Of a DNA stretch of 64,000 nucleotides, positions 42,397 through 51,800 are shown one piece after another (positions within the stretch are counted from its first letter, which is position 1; every line of letters starts with the position of its first letter). Both the position numbers and the translations under genes were made by a program. Source of the DNA: Planococcus sp. ISL-109 (GTDB taxonomy: Bacteria; Bacillota; Bacilli; Bacillales_A; Planococcaceae); assembly GCF_018613655.1 (NCBI RefSeq), contig NZ_JAGGPW010000001.1:52800-116799 (forward strand). Reading direction: 5' to 3'. A model generated the notes under the pieces. It was not told the DNA's origin and did not search any database. It saw only the letters and a list, made by a program, of their open reading frames with translations.

Positions 42397-42528
42397 CTGC
42401 TGCCCATCCCCGATCGTCTCCAGTTTAATTGATGTTAAAGATAAAAATAAAGGAGCATTACAAATTTCCAGTCTTCTAATGGTAGTCTCGCAATACGCTG
42501 CTTTTTCCACATTCACCCATGATACATA

Positions 42529-43146
42529 TCAGTGCATAACTGTACTTTTCGGAAGCAACACACGGTCCAATGTTCTCGCAGTCACCGGCATACATGCATT
42601 CAAAATGAGCCCACCGAGACAAACCGTCAACACTGTTCCGATACCGATCGGGCCGCTGAACAATATCGCTAGCATCAAAAACACCAGATAAATAATCGTT
42701 CTCGAGACGAACAAATTGGTTTTGGTCAGTTCCTTTATAATCAGCGTCAAGCGGTCGACCGGAATCGGCGCGAAATTGGTGTGCAGGTAAACCGCGGTGC
42801 CGATGCCCATCGTGAGAAGCCCGGCGCCGAAGAACAGCATTTGGCTGTAATATTCGATAGGTGTGACGCTGCTGCTTAAGAAATAGAGCCAAAAGTCGAT
42901 GCTGATGCCTAAGATGACGGCCGTCATGATGCCCAGTATTTCAGGCCTTTGTCTCTTGAGGAGTGCGTTGAAGCCGATCAGGATGGCGGCAACGATGACT
43001 TCCCAGCTGCCAACCGTCAGCCCGACATTGAATGCAAGCCCGACCAATAAGGCATCAAACGGCGAGGTGCCGAGATTGGAGAGAATCGTTAAGGCAATTC
43101 CGAGTGATAACAGCACTAGCCCCAACACGTAGAAAAGATATTTCAT
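42529..43146 (-). CDS. YczE/YitT-like membrane protein
   Basis: 205 residues from ATG 43146 (AGGGGAG upstream). Five membrane segments. LFYVLGLVLLSLGIALTILS, LGTSPFDALLVGLAFNVGLT and GTAVYLHTNFAPIPVDRLTL are typical of the YczE/YyaS group, integral membrane proteins of unclear function (B. subtilis YczE is needed for some lipopeptide production). Divergent from the MarR gene, sharing a 94-bp control region with a palindrome, so likely repressed by it. Confidence 0.8.
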   Translation of the reverse strand: MKYLFYVLGLVLLSLGIALTILSNLGTSPFDALLVGLAFNVGLTVGSWEVIVAAILIGFNALLKRQRPEILGIMTAVILGISIDFWLYFLSSSVTPIEYYSQMLFFGAGLLTMGIGTAVYLHTNFAPIPVDRLTLIIKELTKTNLFVSRTIIYLVFLMLAILFSGPIGIGTVLTVCLGGLILNACMPVTARTLDRVLLPKSTVMH

Positions 43147-43207
43147 TTTTTCACTCCCCTTATTGCAAGTTCCGATAAGATTCTGTACACTCAATATAAA
43201 TGATTTT

Positions 43208-43223
43208 TGTTGCATTTACAACA
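43208..43223. promoter_or_regulatory. Candidate MarR operator
   Basis: TGTTG-CATTTA-CAACA, a perfect 5+5 inverted repeat 18 bp upstream of the marR-like start and in the middle of the divergent control region. MarR proteins commonly bind such palindromes. Confidence 0.5.
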
Positions 43224-43240
43224 TAAAAAGGAGTCATCCC

Positions 43241-43693
43241 ATGACAGAAATTCTTCGAGAAATCGGCATGATTGCCCGTGCCCTCGATTCCATCAGCAAT
43301 ATCGAATTCAAGGAGCTCGAGCTGACGAAGGGGCAGTATTTGTATGTTGTCCGCATTTGCGAAAACCCCGGCATCATTCAGGAGCAATTGCTCGACCTCA
43401 TCAAAGTCGACCGTTCCACTGCCACCCGGGCGATCCAAAAGCTCGAGCACAACGGCTTTATCGAAAAGCATAGTGACCCCGACAACAAGAAAATCAAACG
43501 GATTTATCCGACCGAAAAAGCGGAAAGGGTCTACCCTATCATCATCCGGGAAAATGACTATTCCAACAATGTGGCGCTCGACGGATTTTCCGACGAAGAA
43601 GCGGCGATTGTCCTGGACTATCTGCACCGCATCCGCAAGAATATCGAAACTGATTGGGAGTCCGTCAAAAAAGGCAATAAGCGCGATTATTAA
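43241..43693 (+). CDS. MarR-family transcriptional regulator
   Basis: 150 residues from ATG 43241 (AAGGAG 9 bp upstream). Winged helix: LTKGQYLYVVRICENPGIIQ, recognition region LIKVDRSTATRAIQKLEHNG and wing IEKHSDPDNKKIKRIYPTEK. Dimeric DNA-binding repressor that usually responds to small molecules. 21 bp ahead of paiA, so the transcription unit is marR-paiA (-paiB). It may link polyamine acetylation and the divergent membrane protein to one signal. Confidence 0.92.
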   Translation: MTEILREIGMIARALDSISNIEFKELELTKGQYLYVVRICENPGIIQEQLLDLIKVDRSTATRAIQKLEHNGFIEKHSDPDNKKIKRIYPTEKAERVYPIIIRENDYSNNVALDGFSDEEAAIVLDYLHRIRKNIETDWESVKKGNKRDY

Positions 43694-43714
43694 TCATTAA
43701 AGGAGCAAATCTAT

Positions 43715-44227
43715 ATGGTAACAATCAAACAATGCACTGCCAGCGACGTCCAACAACTGCAAGACATCAGCATTCTCACCTACAAAGAAACCTTCGATGA
43801 GCATAACAGCCCTGAGAACATGGCTGCATATCTAGATGCCGCCTATAACGCACCGAAGCTGGCAAAAGAACTGGCGAACCCGAACTCCTACTTCTATTTC
43901 GCACTCGTCGATGGTGAAGTGGCGGGCTATTTGAAACTGAACACGGACGCTGCGCAAACTGAGCCGGTGGACGACAAGTCGCTGGAGTTGGAGCGCATTT
44001 ATATTCAGAAGCGCTTCCAGAAAAACGGCGTCGGCAAGGTGTTGATGGCCAAAGCGTTCGAGATGGCGGAAGAGTTAGGGAAAGAAAAAATCTGGCTCGG
44101 CGTGTGGGAGCATAACGACAATGCCAGAGCGTTTTATGAGAAAAAAGGATTCGTCAAAACCGGCAGCCATTCGTTCTTTATGGGCGACGACGAACAAACC
44201 GATTTGATTTTGACGAAAACTCTTTAG
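43715..44227 (+). CDS. paiA: PaiA-type spermidine/spermine N-acetyltransferase
   Basis: 170 residues, GNAT fold. The opening KQCTASDVQQLQDISILTYK, then EHNSPENMAAYLDAAYN, LELERIYIQKRFQKNGVGKV (acetyl-CoA loop), IWLGVWEHNDNARAFYEKKG and HSFFMGDDEQTDLI follow B. subtilis PaiA closely along the whole length. PaiA acetylates polyamines. AAGGAG ribosome binding site. In B. subtilis paiA is followed directly by paiB; here a family C repeat (44254-44377) lies between them. Confidence 0.9.
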   Translation: MVTIKQCTASDVQQLQDISILTYKETFDEHNSPENMAAYLDAAYNAPKLAKELANPNSYFYFALVDGEVAGYLKLNTDAAQTEPVDDKSLELERIYIQKRFQKNGVGKVLMAKAFEMAEELGKEKIWLGVWEHNDNARAFYEKKGFVKTGSHSFFMGDDEQTDLILTKTL

Positions 44228-44253
44228 AATAGCTAGAGTTTATTTCCTACTAT

Positions 44254-44377
44254 GATGTTCCGCAAAACTGCTGCGCTTGCCGCGGGCGAGCGCTGAGCCG
44301 CTTCCTTCGCTACGCTCAGTCCAGGGTCTCAGCTGTCTCGCTTTCCCGCAGGCGTCTCCGCAGTTTTGCTCCACATC
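44254..44377. repeat. Family C repeat, copy 5, between paiA and paiB
   Basis: GATGTTCCGCAAAACTGCTG at left, GCAGTTTTGCTCCACATC at right; inner CCGCGGGCGAGCGCTGAGC against CAGCTGTCTCGCTTTCCCGC. Outer changes GATGT/ACATC are compensatory relative to GATAT/ATATC of other copies. Confidence 0.85.
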
Positions 44378-44456
44378 TAATAAATGGATTGTAAAATAGT
44401 ACTAACTCTTTCTTCTATAATTTATAAATTATATTATTTTATTAAGGCGGTGCAGC

Positions 44457-45071
44457 ATGTATATTCCGAAATATTATCAAGTGAAAGATCCGGAAGAAAT
44501 CCGTGAGTTTATTCAAGCGAATGCGTTCGGCACGCTCATCACGACGCGAAAAGGCCGGCCGATTGCGACGCATCTTCCCCTGCAGCTGAAAAAAGAGCAG
44601 GATGATTATTTCCTGACTGGACATTTCGCTTACGGCAATCCGCAGTGGCGCACATTGGAGGAAACGGATGAAATTCTCGTGACTTTCCAAGGGCCGCATG
44701 CCTACATCTCCTCTTCGTGGTACGAACAGGAAAACGTGCCGACATGGAATTACCAGGCGGCGCATGTTTACGGTACAGCACGTCTGCAGACGGAAGACGA
44801 GTTGAGGCAGGATTTGGTGTCGCTGCTCGAGACGTATGAGCAGCACCGCGTCAAGCCGGTGTTGTGGGATACTTTACCTGCTGAGATGCTGGAAAAGGAA
44901 ATCAAAGGCATTGTCGGCTTCAAGCTGAAGATCACCGAGATTCAAGCTGCGTACAAATTGAGCCAAAACCGCTCGGCGCAGGATTACCAGAACGTCATTG
45001 ACGGGCTGCGAACTGAGGATCATCCGGCTTCGTACGCAGTGGCGGATGTCATGGACAAGAGGCGTCCATAG
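44457..45071 (+). CDS. paiB: PaiB-family FMN-binding protein
   Basis: 204 residues. MYIPKYYQVKDPEEIREFIQ, NAFGTLITTRKGRPIATHLP, GHFAYGNPQWRTLEE and GPHAYISSSWYEQENVPTWN match the PaiB family end to end. It has the split-barrel FMN-binding fold; in B. subtilis it is described with PaiA as a negative factor for protease synthesis and sporulation. AAGGCGG ribosome binding site. Its own promoter may lie in the AT-rich 44380-44450. Confidence 0.93.
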   Translation: MYIPKYYQVKDPEEIREFIQANAFGTLITTRKGRPIATHLPLQLKKEQDDYFLTGHFAYGNPQWRTLEETDEILVTFQGPHAYISSSWYEQENVPTWNYQAAHVYGTARLQTEDELRQDLVSLLETYEQHRVKPVLWDTLPAEMLEKEIKGIVGFKLKITEIQAAYKLSQNRSAQDYQNVIDGLRTEDHPASYAVADVMDKRRP

Positions 45072-45088
45072 CCTCCGAACCCTTATTG

Positions 45089-45117
45089 CTTGAAGTGAAC
45101 GTCCGTTTCTTATATAA
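45089..45117 (+). promoter_or_regulatory. Promoter of the guanidine riboswitch unit
   Basis: TTGAAG at 45089-45094, 17-bp spacer, TATAAC at 45112-45117, placing the start near 45124, about 25 nt ahead of the aptamer. Confidence 0.7.
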
Positions 45118-45146
45118 CTAGAGGTAATTGAATTGCAAAAAAGGTT

Positions 45147-45233
45147 TTCTAGGGTTCCGCAGCGTTGCTGGCCTGGTCCGAGAGAAAACACACAGCTTTG
45201 GCTGTGACACGGAGGGACAAAAGCCTGGGAGAA
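45147..45233 (+). promoter_or_regulatory. Guanidine-I (ykkC) riboswitch aptamer
   Basis: The diagnostic segments appear in order: CTAGGGTTCCGC (45149), CTGGTCCGAGAG (45173), an ACACAGC-TTTG-GCTGTG variable stem (45189-45206), then ACACGGAGGGACAAAAGCC and GGGAGA. These are the conserved blocks of the guanidinium-sensing ykkC RNA. Ligand binding should disrupt the overlapping terminator and turn on the exporter genes downstream. Confidence 0.95.
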
Positions 45234-45264
45234 ACTGTTTTTACAGTTCTCCCGGGCTTTTTAT
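45220..45264 (+). terminator. Riboswitch expression-platform terminator
   Basis: AAGCC-t-GGGAGA-a-ACTGT pairs with ACAGTTCTCCCGGGCTT, then T5. Its left arm includes the conserved AAAGCC/GGGAGA 3' part of the aptamer, so binding and termination are mutually exclusive. Confidence 0.92.
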
Positions 45265-45303
45265 TTTGAATGGGAGCCAGTCGAATTATTTATTTCACCG
45301 GCA

Positions 45304-45425
45304 GATATTCCGCAAAATAGCTGCGCTTTCCTGCGGGCTTGCGCCGAACTAACTCGGGCTTACCGCCCGAGTGGATTTCGGCACTTCGCTATCCCGCGGG
45401 AGTCTCCGCTATTTTGCTCCATATC
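45304..45425. repeat. Family C repeat, copy 6, inside the ykkCD leader
   Basis: GATATTCCGCAAAATAGCTG at left, GCTATTTTGCTCCATATC at right, with inner stems CTCGGGC-ttacc-GCCCGAG. Located between the riboswitch terminator (ends 45264) and ykkC (45528), so it will be part of the long leader RNA of the exporter genes. Confidence 0.88.
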
Positions 45426-45527
45426 TTCAGTGAAGTATTAATAATATTGCTTCATTCATTGCCAAGCTTACTAGTGTAGCACCAACAATTAACAATTATT
45501 TCATTTAATATTATAGGAGGAATTTTG

Positions 45528-45869
45528 ATGAATCTTCAATGGGGAAAAGTATTGATCGCTGCGCTGTTTGAGGTGGCGTGGGTTGTGGGGTTAAAGCATT
45601 CAGATTCGCTGGGTGACTGGTTGATTACGGCTGTTGCGATCGGGATCAGCTTTACGCTGCTGATCGACGCCGGAAGCAAATTGCCGGTCGGCACGGTGTA
45701 TGCGGTGTTTGTCGGACTTGGAACGGCGGGCACGGTGTTGTCTGAAATCGTCTTTTTCGACGAACCTATCAGTGTCGCGAAACTGCTGCTCGTGGGCTTA
45801 TTGCTCGCTGGCGTGGTCGGCTTGAAATTAGTGACACCGGATAACATTGCGGAAAGGGGCGAAGCGTAA
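45528..45869 (+). CDS. ykkC: SMR-family guanidinium exporter subunit YkkC
   Basis: 113 residues from ATG 45528 (AGGAGG 7 bp upstream). Four membrane helices; Glu in [16 protein letters not shown] (residue about 13) is the universal SMR proton/substrate-coupling acid, and [20 protein letters not shown] and [18 protein letters not shown] follow B. subtilis YkkC. Works with YkkD as a heterodimer that exports guanidinium in exchange for protons. The stop codon overlaps the ykkD start (TAATG). Confidence 0.93.
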   Translation: MNLQWGKVLIAALFEVAWVVGLKHSDSLGDWLITAVAIGISFTLLIDAGSKLPVGTVYAVFVGLGTAGTVLSEIVFFDEPISVAKLLLVGLLLAGVVGLKLVTPDNIAERGEA

Positions 45870-46183
45870 TGGCATGGACAGCGTTAATGTTTGCAGGGAT
45901 TTTTGAAATGGTCGGCGTCGCGATGATCAATAAATGGCATCACGACCGCAAATGGCAGTCGCTCGCCATGCTCATCGGCGGGTTTGTCGCGAGCTTCTTA
46001 TTCTTGGCTATTGCGATGGAAACTTTGCCGATGGGCACAGCGTACGCGGTTTGGACCGGCATCGGCGCTTCAGGCGGTGCGATTATCGGCATGCTGTTTT
46101 ATAACGAATCGAAAGACTGGCGGCGCATAATCTTTATCGCGATGGTGCTCGGATCTGCGGTCGGATTGAAGCTCGTGTCGTAA
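45869..46183 (+). CDS. ykkD: SMR-family guanidinium exporter subunit YkkD
   Basis: 104 residues, four membrane helices. Conserved Glu in MFAGIFEMVGVAMINKWHHD, and AMETLPMGTAYAVWTGIGAS GGAI pattern and AMVLGSAVGLKLVS end match YkkD. Paired with the overlapping ykkC gene and under the guanidine-I riboswitch. No clear terminator directly after it. Confidence 0.93.
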   Translation: MAWTALMFAGIFEMVGVAMINKWHHDRKWQSLAMLIGGFVASFLFLAIAMETLPMGTAYAVWTGIGASGGAIIGMLFYNESKDWRRIIFIAMVLGSAVGLKLVS

Positions 46184-46258
46184 GAGCGCCCGTTAATAAG
46201 GGGATAGTCAAAAAGCGTATATACTGTGATTAATAGGACTTTAATTGAAACTGATTTA

Positions 46259-46296
46259 TTGAACCCAATCCTTTTTCGTATTACAATGTATTACAA
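46259..46296 (+). promoter_or_regulatory. Promoter and direct repeat of the RelBE-type pair
   Basis: TTGAAC (46259-46264), 17-bp spacer, TACAAT (46282-46287). The nonamer GTATTACAA occurs at 46278 and 46288, 10 bp apart, covering the -10 box; a ribbon-helix-helix antitoxin could bind there for autoregulation. Confidence 0.7.
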
Positions 46297-46313
46297 AAGG
46301 AGGCATCTTCATT

Positions 46314-46526
46314 ATGGCTACTATTACCTTGAGAGTGGACGACCGGGACCACCAGCTGATCCGCGATTACGCCAAACTGAAAAAGACATCTGTATCCGAT
46401 TTGATGAGAAATGCCGTCATCGAAAAGATTGAAGATGACATCGACTTGGAGAATTTCGACCGCGTTCTTGCCGCTGAGGAAAAGACCCACTCACTGGATG
46501 ATGTGAAGAAAGAACTGGGATTGTAA
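46314..46526 (+). CDS. Antitoxin, ribbon-helix-helix type (RelB-like)
   Basis: 70 residues. N-terminal beta strand ATITLRVDDRDHQLIRDYAK followed by the helix pair KTSVSDLMRNAVIEKIEDDI gives an RHH DNA-binding domain; the acidic C-terminal tail (DLENFDRVLAAEEKTHSLDD) would wrap and block the toxin. AGGAGG ribosome binding site, toxin gene 4 bp downstream. Type II toxin-antitoxin module with its own promoter. Confidence 0.9.
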   Translation: MATITLRVDDRDHQLIRDYAKLKKTSVSDLMRNAVIEKIEDDIDLENFDRVLAAEEKTHSLDDVKKELGL

Positions 46527-46530
46527 TTCG

Positions 46531-46794
46531 ATGTACACGGTTCGTTTCTCGGATACGGCATTGAAAAAATTGAAAAAGATGGATCGCTATCAAGCAGCCC
46601 TATTAATCGGCTGGATTGAGAAGAACCTGTCAGATTGTGAAAATCCACGAATCCATGGAAAAGCGCTGGTTGCCGATCACAAAGGTAAATGGCGTTATCG
46701 TGTGGGAGATTATCGCATATTGGCTCTTATCGAAGACGAGGAAATCTTGATTACGATTATTGATGTCGGCCATCGCAAAGATGTGTATAAGTGA
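46531..46794 (+). CDS. Toxin, RelE/ParE family
   Basis: 87 residues. YTVRFSDTALKKLKKMDRYQ, GKWRYRVGDYRILALIEDEE and ILITIIDVGHRKDVYK are the RelE fold hallmarks: the basic helix, the R-x-R-xGDYR strand and the terminal GHRxxVY with the catalytic-type Arg and Tyr. A ribosome-dependent mRNA interferase is expected. Start ATG overlaps the short gap after the antitoxin. Terminator at 46817-46855. Confidence 0.92.
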   Translation: MYTVRFSDTALKKLKKMDRYQAALLIGWIEKNLSDCENPRIHGKALVADHKGKWRYRVGDYRILALIEDEEILITIIDVGHRKDVYK

Positions 46795-46816
46795 ATAGAT
46801 ATTTTTCATTTCAATT

Positions 46817-46855
46817 CTGATCAGGCTGCGTAGTTAGTGACCTGATCAGTTTTTC
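46817..46855 (+). terminator. Terminator of the toxin-antitoxin unit
   Basis: CTGATCAGG pairs with CCTGATCAG (15-nt loop), followed by T5. Confidence 0.85.
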
Positions 46856-47050
46856 ATTTGAACTCTTCGTGATTTTCATACAGCGTTGGCTTTTGAGAAC
46901 GCTCGTTTACTTGTGAAACTTACAGTGGTTACCTATTATGAATTACATAAGACCTTGTAGAACGATGTTAGTTCCCTTCTTAGTTATTGCCACAACTGTT
47001 TCACAAACTGAACTACATTCGTGCAATTTGTTGAAAAGGAGCTGGAAGAA

Positions 47051-47947
47051 ATGGATTTCAAGAACATCACAGTTGCAGGAAGCGGCGTATTGGGGAGCCA
47101 GATTGCGTTTCAATCAGCGTTTCACGGATTCGAGGTCGCAGTCTACGACCTCAATGATGAAGTATTGATTCGTGCGAAAGAACGTTTCGAAGTGTTAAAA
47201 GTGAATTTCAAGAAAGACTTGAAGGCGACCGATGCCGAAGTAGATGCGGCATATGACCGCCTGTCCTTCCATACGGATTTGGAAGCTGCTGTGAAAAAAG
47301 CGGACTTTATGATCGAAGCGGTACCTGAAGTATTGGACATCAAGAAAGAGTTTTACTCAAACTTGGCGAAAGTCGCACCGGAATCGACCGTCTTTGCGAC
47401 GAATACATCGACAATGCTGCCGAGCACTTTCGCTGAACATACCGGACGCCCGGAGAAGTTCCTGGCGCTGCATTTCGCCAATGAAATCTGGCGCAGCAAC
47501 ACCGCCGAAATCATGGGCCACGGCGGAACAAATGAGACCGTCTTCAATAAGGTCGTCGCATTCGCCGAAGCGATCGGCATGGTCGCACTTCCGCTCCAAA
47601 AAGAACAGCCGGGCTATATTTTAAATTCACTGCTCGTGCCGTTTTTGAACTCCGCACAGTATTTGGTCGTCAACGGCATCGCCGACCCGGAAACGGTCGA
47701 CAAAACGTGGATGATCGCAACTGGCGCGCCGAAGGGTCCTTTCGCCATACTCGATGTCATCGGCATCAACACGCCGTATCATTTGTCTGTCGCCAGAGCT
47801 AACGCCGGCGACGCAGAAGCTGCGAAAGTCGCGGAATATTTGAAAACGGAATTTCTCGACAAAGGGCGCCACGGCGTACAGAACGGCAAAGGGTTCTACG
47901 ATTACCCGAACCCGCGCTTTTTGGACAAGGATTTCCTGAAGAGCTGA
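47051..47947 (+). CDS. 3-hydroxyacyl-CoA dehydrogenase
   Basis: 298 residues from ATG 47051 (AAGGAG 9 bp upstream; longer frame from 47021 rejected). NAD site ITVAGSGVLGSQIAFQSAFH at the N-terminus, catalytic region TSTMLPSTFAEHTGRPEKFL with LHFANEIW in place of the usual HFxNP, and the C-terminal helical domain PGYILNSLLVPFLNSAQYLV, GAPKGPFAILDVIGINTPYH. Oxidises 3-hydroxyacyl-CoA to 3-oxoacyl-CoA. Single-gene unit; substrate chain length unknown. Confidence 0.88.
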   Translation: MDFKNITVAGSGVLGSQIAFQSAFHGFEVAVYDLNDEVLIRAKERFEVLKVNFKKDLKATDAEVDAAYDRLSFHTDLEAAVKKADFMIEAVPEVLDIKKEFYSNLAKVAPESTVFATNTSTMLPSTFAEHTGRPEKFLALHFANEIWRSNTAEIMGHGGTNETVFNKVVAFAEAIGMVALPLQKEQPGYILNSLLVPFLNSAQYLVVNGIADPETVDKTWMIATGAPKGPFAILDVIGINTPYHLSVARANAGDAEAAKVAEYLKTEFLDKGRHGVQNGKGFYDYPNPRFLDKDFLKS

Positions 47948-47954
47948 AAATGAA

Positions 47955-47997
47955 AAAGACCGCAATGCTGTGTGTACACATATCATTGCGGTTTTTC
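47955..47997. terminator. Terminator of the dehydrogenase gene (bidirectional)
   Basis: AAAGACCGCAATG pairs with CATTGCGGTTTTT (16-nt loop with GTGTACAC palindrome), T5 on plus and A5 on the left, so it also serves the convergent membrane protein gene. Confidence 0.85.
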
Positions 47998-48011
47998 CGT
48001 ATTTCATGCGA

Positions 48012-48497
48012 TCACCCTTTTGGAGTGAATTTCATCACGGCATCAAAAAAATCAGTCGTTGTTTTCTGGAACCCCGCCTCTTCACTTTTAAAGCTATCCA
48101 ATAAGATATAGCCGAAAACGAGTCCGGCGATGGTTTGCGCCGTTGTGCTGCTGAACAGCGTCAGGCTAATTTGGCTGTAGAATGCAGGAAATGCCGTATC
48201 GATTGGCAAAAAAGGCAAGATGGATAAGGCTAACACGATGAATGCAGGTATGCCGACCGCCAGAAACATACTCCAATCGAACCCGCTGATTTTGCGCTCT
48301 TTTCTTTCGAGCATGAACTTAGGCGTACGCAATAATAAGCCGATGACAACCGGAAAAATAGTCACGTAAATCCAAAAAGGAATTGGATTGAATGTCATCT
48401 GTGTTCTGTCGTCCAACACTTGCTGGAGCTGCAAGCCTAAATACACGATGAGTGCTATGGCTAAAGTCCAGACGAAATAGTATAGAAATCTTTTCAT
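48012..48497 (-). CDS. Membrane protein, four helices, unknown
   Basis: 161 residues. Helices at about 4-24, 42-60, 77-97 and 115-135, ending in a soluble tail TTDFFDAVMKFTPKG. GGTGGAGAG ribosome binding site. Not recognised as a known family. Convergent with the dehydrogenase gene. Confidence 0.6.
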   Translation of the reverse strand: MKRFLYYFVWTLAIALIVYLGLQLQQVLDDRTQMTFNPIPFWIYVTIFPVVIGLLLRTPKFMLERKERKISGFDWSMFLAVGIPAFIVLALSILPFLPIDTAFPAFYSQISLTLFSSTTAQTIAGLVFGYILLDSFKSEEAGFQKTTTDFFDAVMKFTPKG

Positions 48498-48814
48498 AAT
48501 CTCTCCACCCTTTTCACGTGATTGATTATATTGCTGCTTATTCTATATACTTGTAAAATAAGGAAAGCGTTTCATATTTTTATAATCCTACGAAAGCCAA
48601 CACTGAAATTAAGATTATGGCAATCGGAAAAATCATGAACACCCAGTTAAAGGCTTGTAAAACCCGCTGTCACTTGAATATTCGCGCCCTACCATTAATT
48701 CCCACATTTTAACTCTAACATATTTTTCTTGAAAAACGATGTGCTTTTAAAAAGTAGAAATCTTCGAGTACAATTCATCTATGCCAAGGAGAATTCTATC
48801 AAATTATAGCCATA
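48498..48814. other. Intergenic with a possible coding remnant
   Basis: On the minus strand 48580-48670 encodes QRVLQAFNWVFMIFPIAIIL then ISVLAFVGL and stop, resembling the last helix of a membrane protein, but no start codon or ribosome binding site is present. Otherwise nothing seen. Confidence 0.35.
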
Positions 48815-48856
48815 GAAAAAACAGCAGACTCCCTCAGGGTTGTCTGCTGTTTTGTA
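48815..48856 (-). terminator. Terminator of the CWB2 surface protein gene
   Basis: AAAACAGCAGAC pairs with GTCTGCTGTTTT, inner CCCT/AGGG; A-run on plus gives the minus U-tract. Confidence 0.92.
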
Positions 48857-48862
48857 CTTCTT

Positions 48863-51800
48863 CTAATTATTCAATTGTTTATTCAGTTGTTCACGCACGG
48901 TCTCACCGACTGCCCCAGTTCCTCCGAAGATTACATATGATTCATACATATCCAATTGTTCAGCTGTTGCTTCTGGAATAGTGTCACCTTTAACCAAAAG
49001 GATTGGCGCATTATTTTTCGCCGCCAAGACCGATCCGGCTAATGCATCCGGGAAGTTTGTGCCCGTTGCGATAAAGGCTTTTTCATTACCCATCTGCAGT
49101 TTACTGTTCACTTCAAAGCCTGTCTCGTAACGGCTCTTGCCGCCATAGCGCACTGGGTTCGGAAGAGCATTAAATACCGCTTCACCAACCGCACCTATGC
49201 TTCCGATTACATGAGTTTTCGACGTCGACTTGAGCGCAGCAGCCGTTTCAGCCGGCAGTCGATCGGCACGAGTCAATAAAATCGGAATGCCATTTTTTGC
49301 TGCATAGGACGAAACAGAAAGCACATCAGGGAAGTTGAATCCGTACGCAACAACTGCCTCTGCAGAATCCAAACGGTCCGCGATCAATGCTGCTGTATCA
49401 AAACGGTTCTTACCGCCGATCCGTTCGATTACCACTTTCATTTGCTTAAGTTCCGCTTCCACTTCCAATGAGACGGCTCCCTTGCTGCCGAGGATAATCA
49501 CTTTTTCGGCACCGAGACGCTCAATCTCTGCTTTAGTTTCCTTGGTTAAGCTAGCTGTCCGTGTTAAAAGGATAGGCGCATCTTCTTGGAACGCCAGTGG
49601 ACCGCCCGCTAATGCATCCGGAAAGTCGCTTGCAGTCGCCAGCACAACCGTATCAGCCGTTTTCCAGCCTTTTTTGGAAATTGCAACGGCCGTGTCATAA
49701 CGGCTGGCACCCGAGATTCGAACCGTTTCTTCCGGCAGTGCTTTTTCAACTAGAACACTTGCTTTAACACTCTGATTTCCTGCTTGGTCTGTTACAAATA
49801 CTTCAAGTTTAGTTTCGACTGCTTGAGGATCAATAGCTATCAGGTAGCTTCCATTAGCAGTTGCTGTTCCGCTCGCAAGAATCTCGGAGTCCTTCATCAC
49901 TGAAACTTCTCCGAACGCTTCTGCAGAGCCCGTAATTTCAGTTGATTTATGTGTCACTTGATTAACTGTCGGGATTTCAGGAGCGGTCACGTCCGAGACC
50001 GTGGTTTCTACAGCTGTACTGATATTTCCAGCTGCGTCTGTCGCAGTGACGCTTAACTTGGTTCCCGCTTTTTGTTTGGCAATACTTACTTCGAAATTTC
50101 CATCCTTATTTGCTTTAGCCTTGCCCAGTTCGGTTCCTTGAGCTTTCACTGAGACAAATGATTCTGCCTCTGCAGACCCTTTTACAGCTGTTGATTTATC
50201 CGTTACTTCTTTTATTGTTGGGGTAGCCGGTGGCGTTTTGTCCTCAACAGTAATTTTAGTTCTATCGCTGATAATTCCTGATTTATTCTTTGCAAATACG
50301 TACAGTTCCGTTCCCGCTTTTTGAGCTGGAATTTCGATGTTGAATTCACCATTTGAATTTACAGAACTTGAACCAATTTCTGAGTCTCCTTTTTCAACTG
50401 ATACCGTTGTTCCAGGAAAAGCTTGTCCAGTGACAGAAGTTGCTTTGTCACTAACTGGATTTACGGTCGGCTTTGAAAGTGAGGTAGTACCGGTTGTTTC
50501 AATAACTTTACTGACATTATCGCTGAAATCAGCTGCCGCTATCGCCACTTCGTATGCAGTACCTTCTTGAAGCTTACTAAAAGTATATTCAAGAGTCTCA
50601 GCAGGTAGTGTGTCCGCTAATTCACCATTCAGATATACTTCGTAGCCTTTTAAATCTTGCTCGGAATTCGCATCCCATGAAACTTGGATTTCAGTAGGAG
50701 TTGTTTTTGAAACAGTGAAATTCTGAACTGCTGCTGGCGGCACAACATCTGTCACCGCAAGCTCTTTTTTCATATTATTCCCAAAAACATCTCTCAGGTT
50801 GAACTGAATACCGTCAGACGTAACTTGTTCTGCTGTTGCTTTAAAAGATCCATCCGCTTCGAGCGAAACTGGATTTCCTTGCATCGTCACATCCAGGAAC
50901 GGCAAGGTTTTCCCCTCTATCACTGCAGTATCCGTTTCGTTTGTTAAACCTTCACTATAGATATTGAACGGAACAGGGTACGCTTGGTTCGAAACTTTGG
51001 TCGAGCGGATCGAGTTCGACCAACCGACAATTCTTACTGCTCCAGGAGCCGCATAAGAAGTCGAACCATACGTTACAGTTTTAGCATTCAAAGTGCCGCC
51101 AATACTCAGGCCACCATGTGTAATTAGTGTTCCGTAGACGTATACGTTTCCTGTGATGGTCACGTCATCGGCTATGGTGATTGTCGAGTTCGGACCGATG
51201 TAGAGATCCTTATCGATGGTTTTGTTTATCCATGCTTCGTTTTTAGTAACGACTGCGTACGGAAGTGCAGGATCGTTGATTGATGTATTTTCTAAGTCGC
51301 TTTCTCCTGATTGAATTATAAAATCTAAATTATTTTCAAAATCATATGCTCGGTAACTCTCATAGTTGTCGACTTGGTCAAAGGCACCTATATATGTAAA
51401 CTTCCATAGTCCCCTTTCATCAGCCTCTCCAACCCTGTGCGTTGCTTCATACAATCCAGTTTCATCGTTATATCTCAGAGTAAGACTTAAGTCTCTGCTA
51501 TTTGATGGCGAAGAAAAAGCCATATAAACACTTCTCACCCCAGATATATCATCCTCAATATCCGCACTAAATGTAATTGTTTCTCCTACAGACGCTTCCT
51601 TAGGACTGATATCTACGCTTTTTACTACTGGAGGTGTAGAATCTCCTTTCTCATTATGAATACGAAAATCTAAATTGTTTTCAAAATCATATGCTCGGTA
51701 ACTCTCATAGTTGTCGACTTGGTCAAAGGCACCTATATATATAAACTTCCATAGTCCTCCTTCATCAGCCTCTGCAACCCTGTGCGTTGCTTCATACAAT

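Noticed and set aside
48580..48670. Possible small membrane peptide on the minus strand
   Set aside because: Plausible last helix of a membrane protein but no start codon with a ribosome binding site; kept only as a possible remnant.
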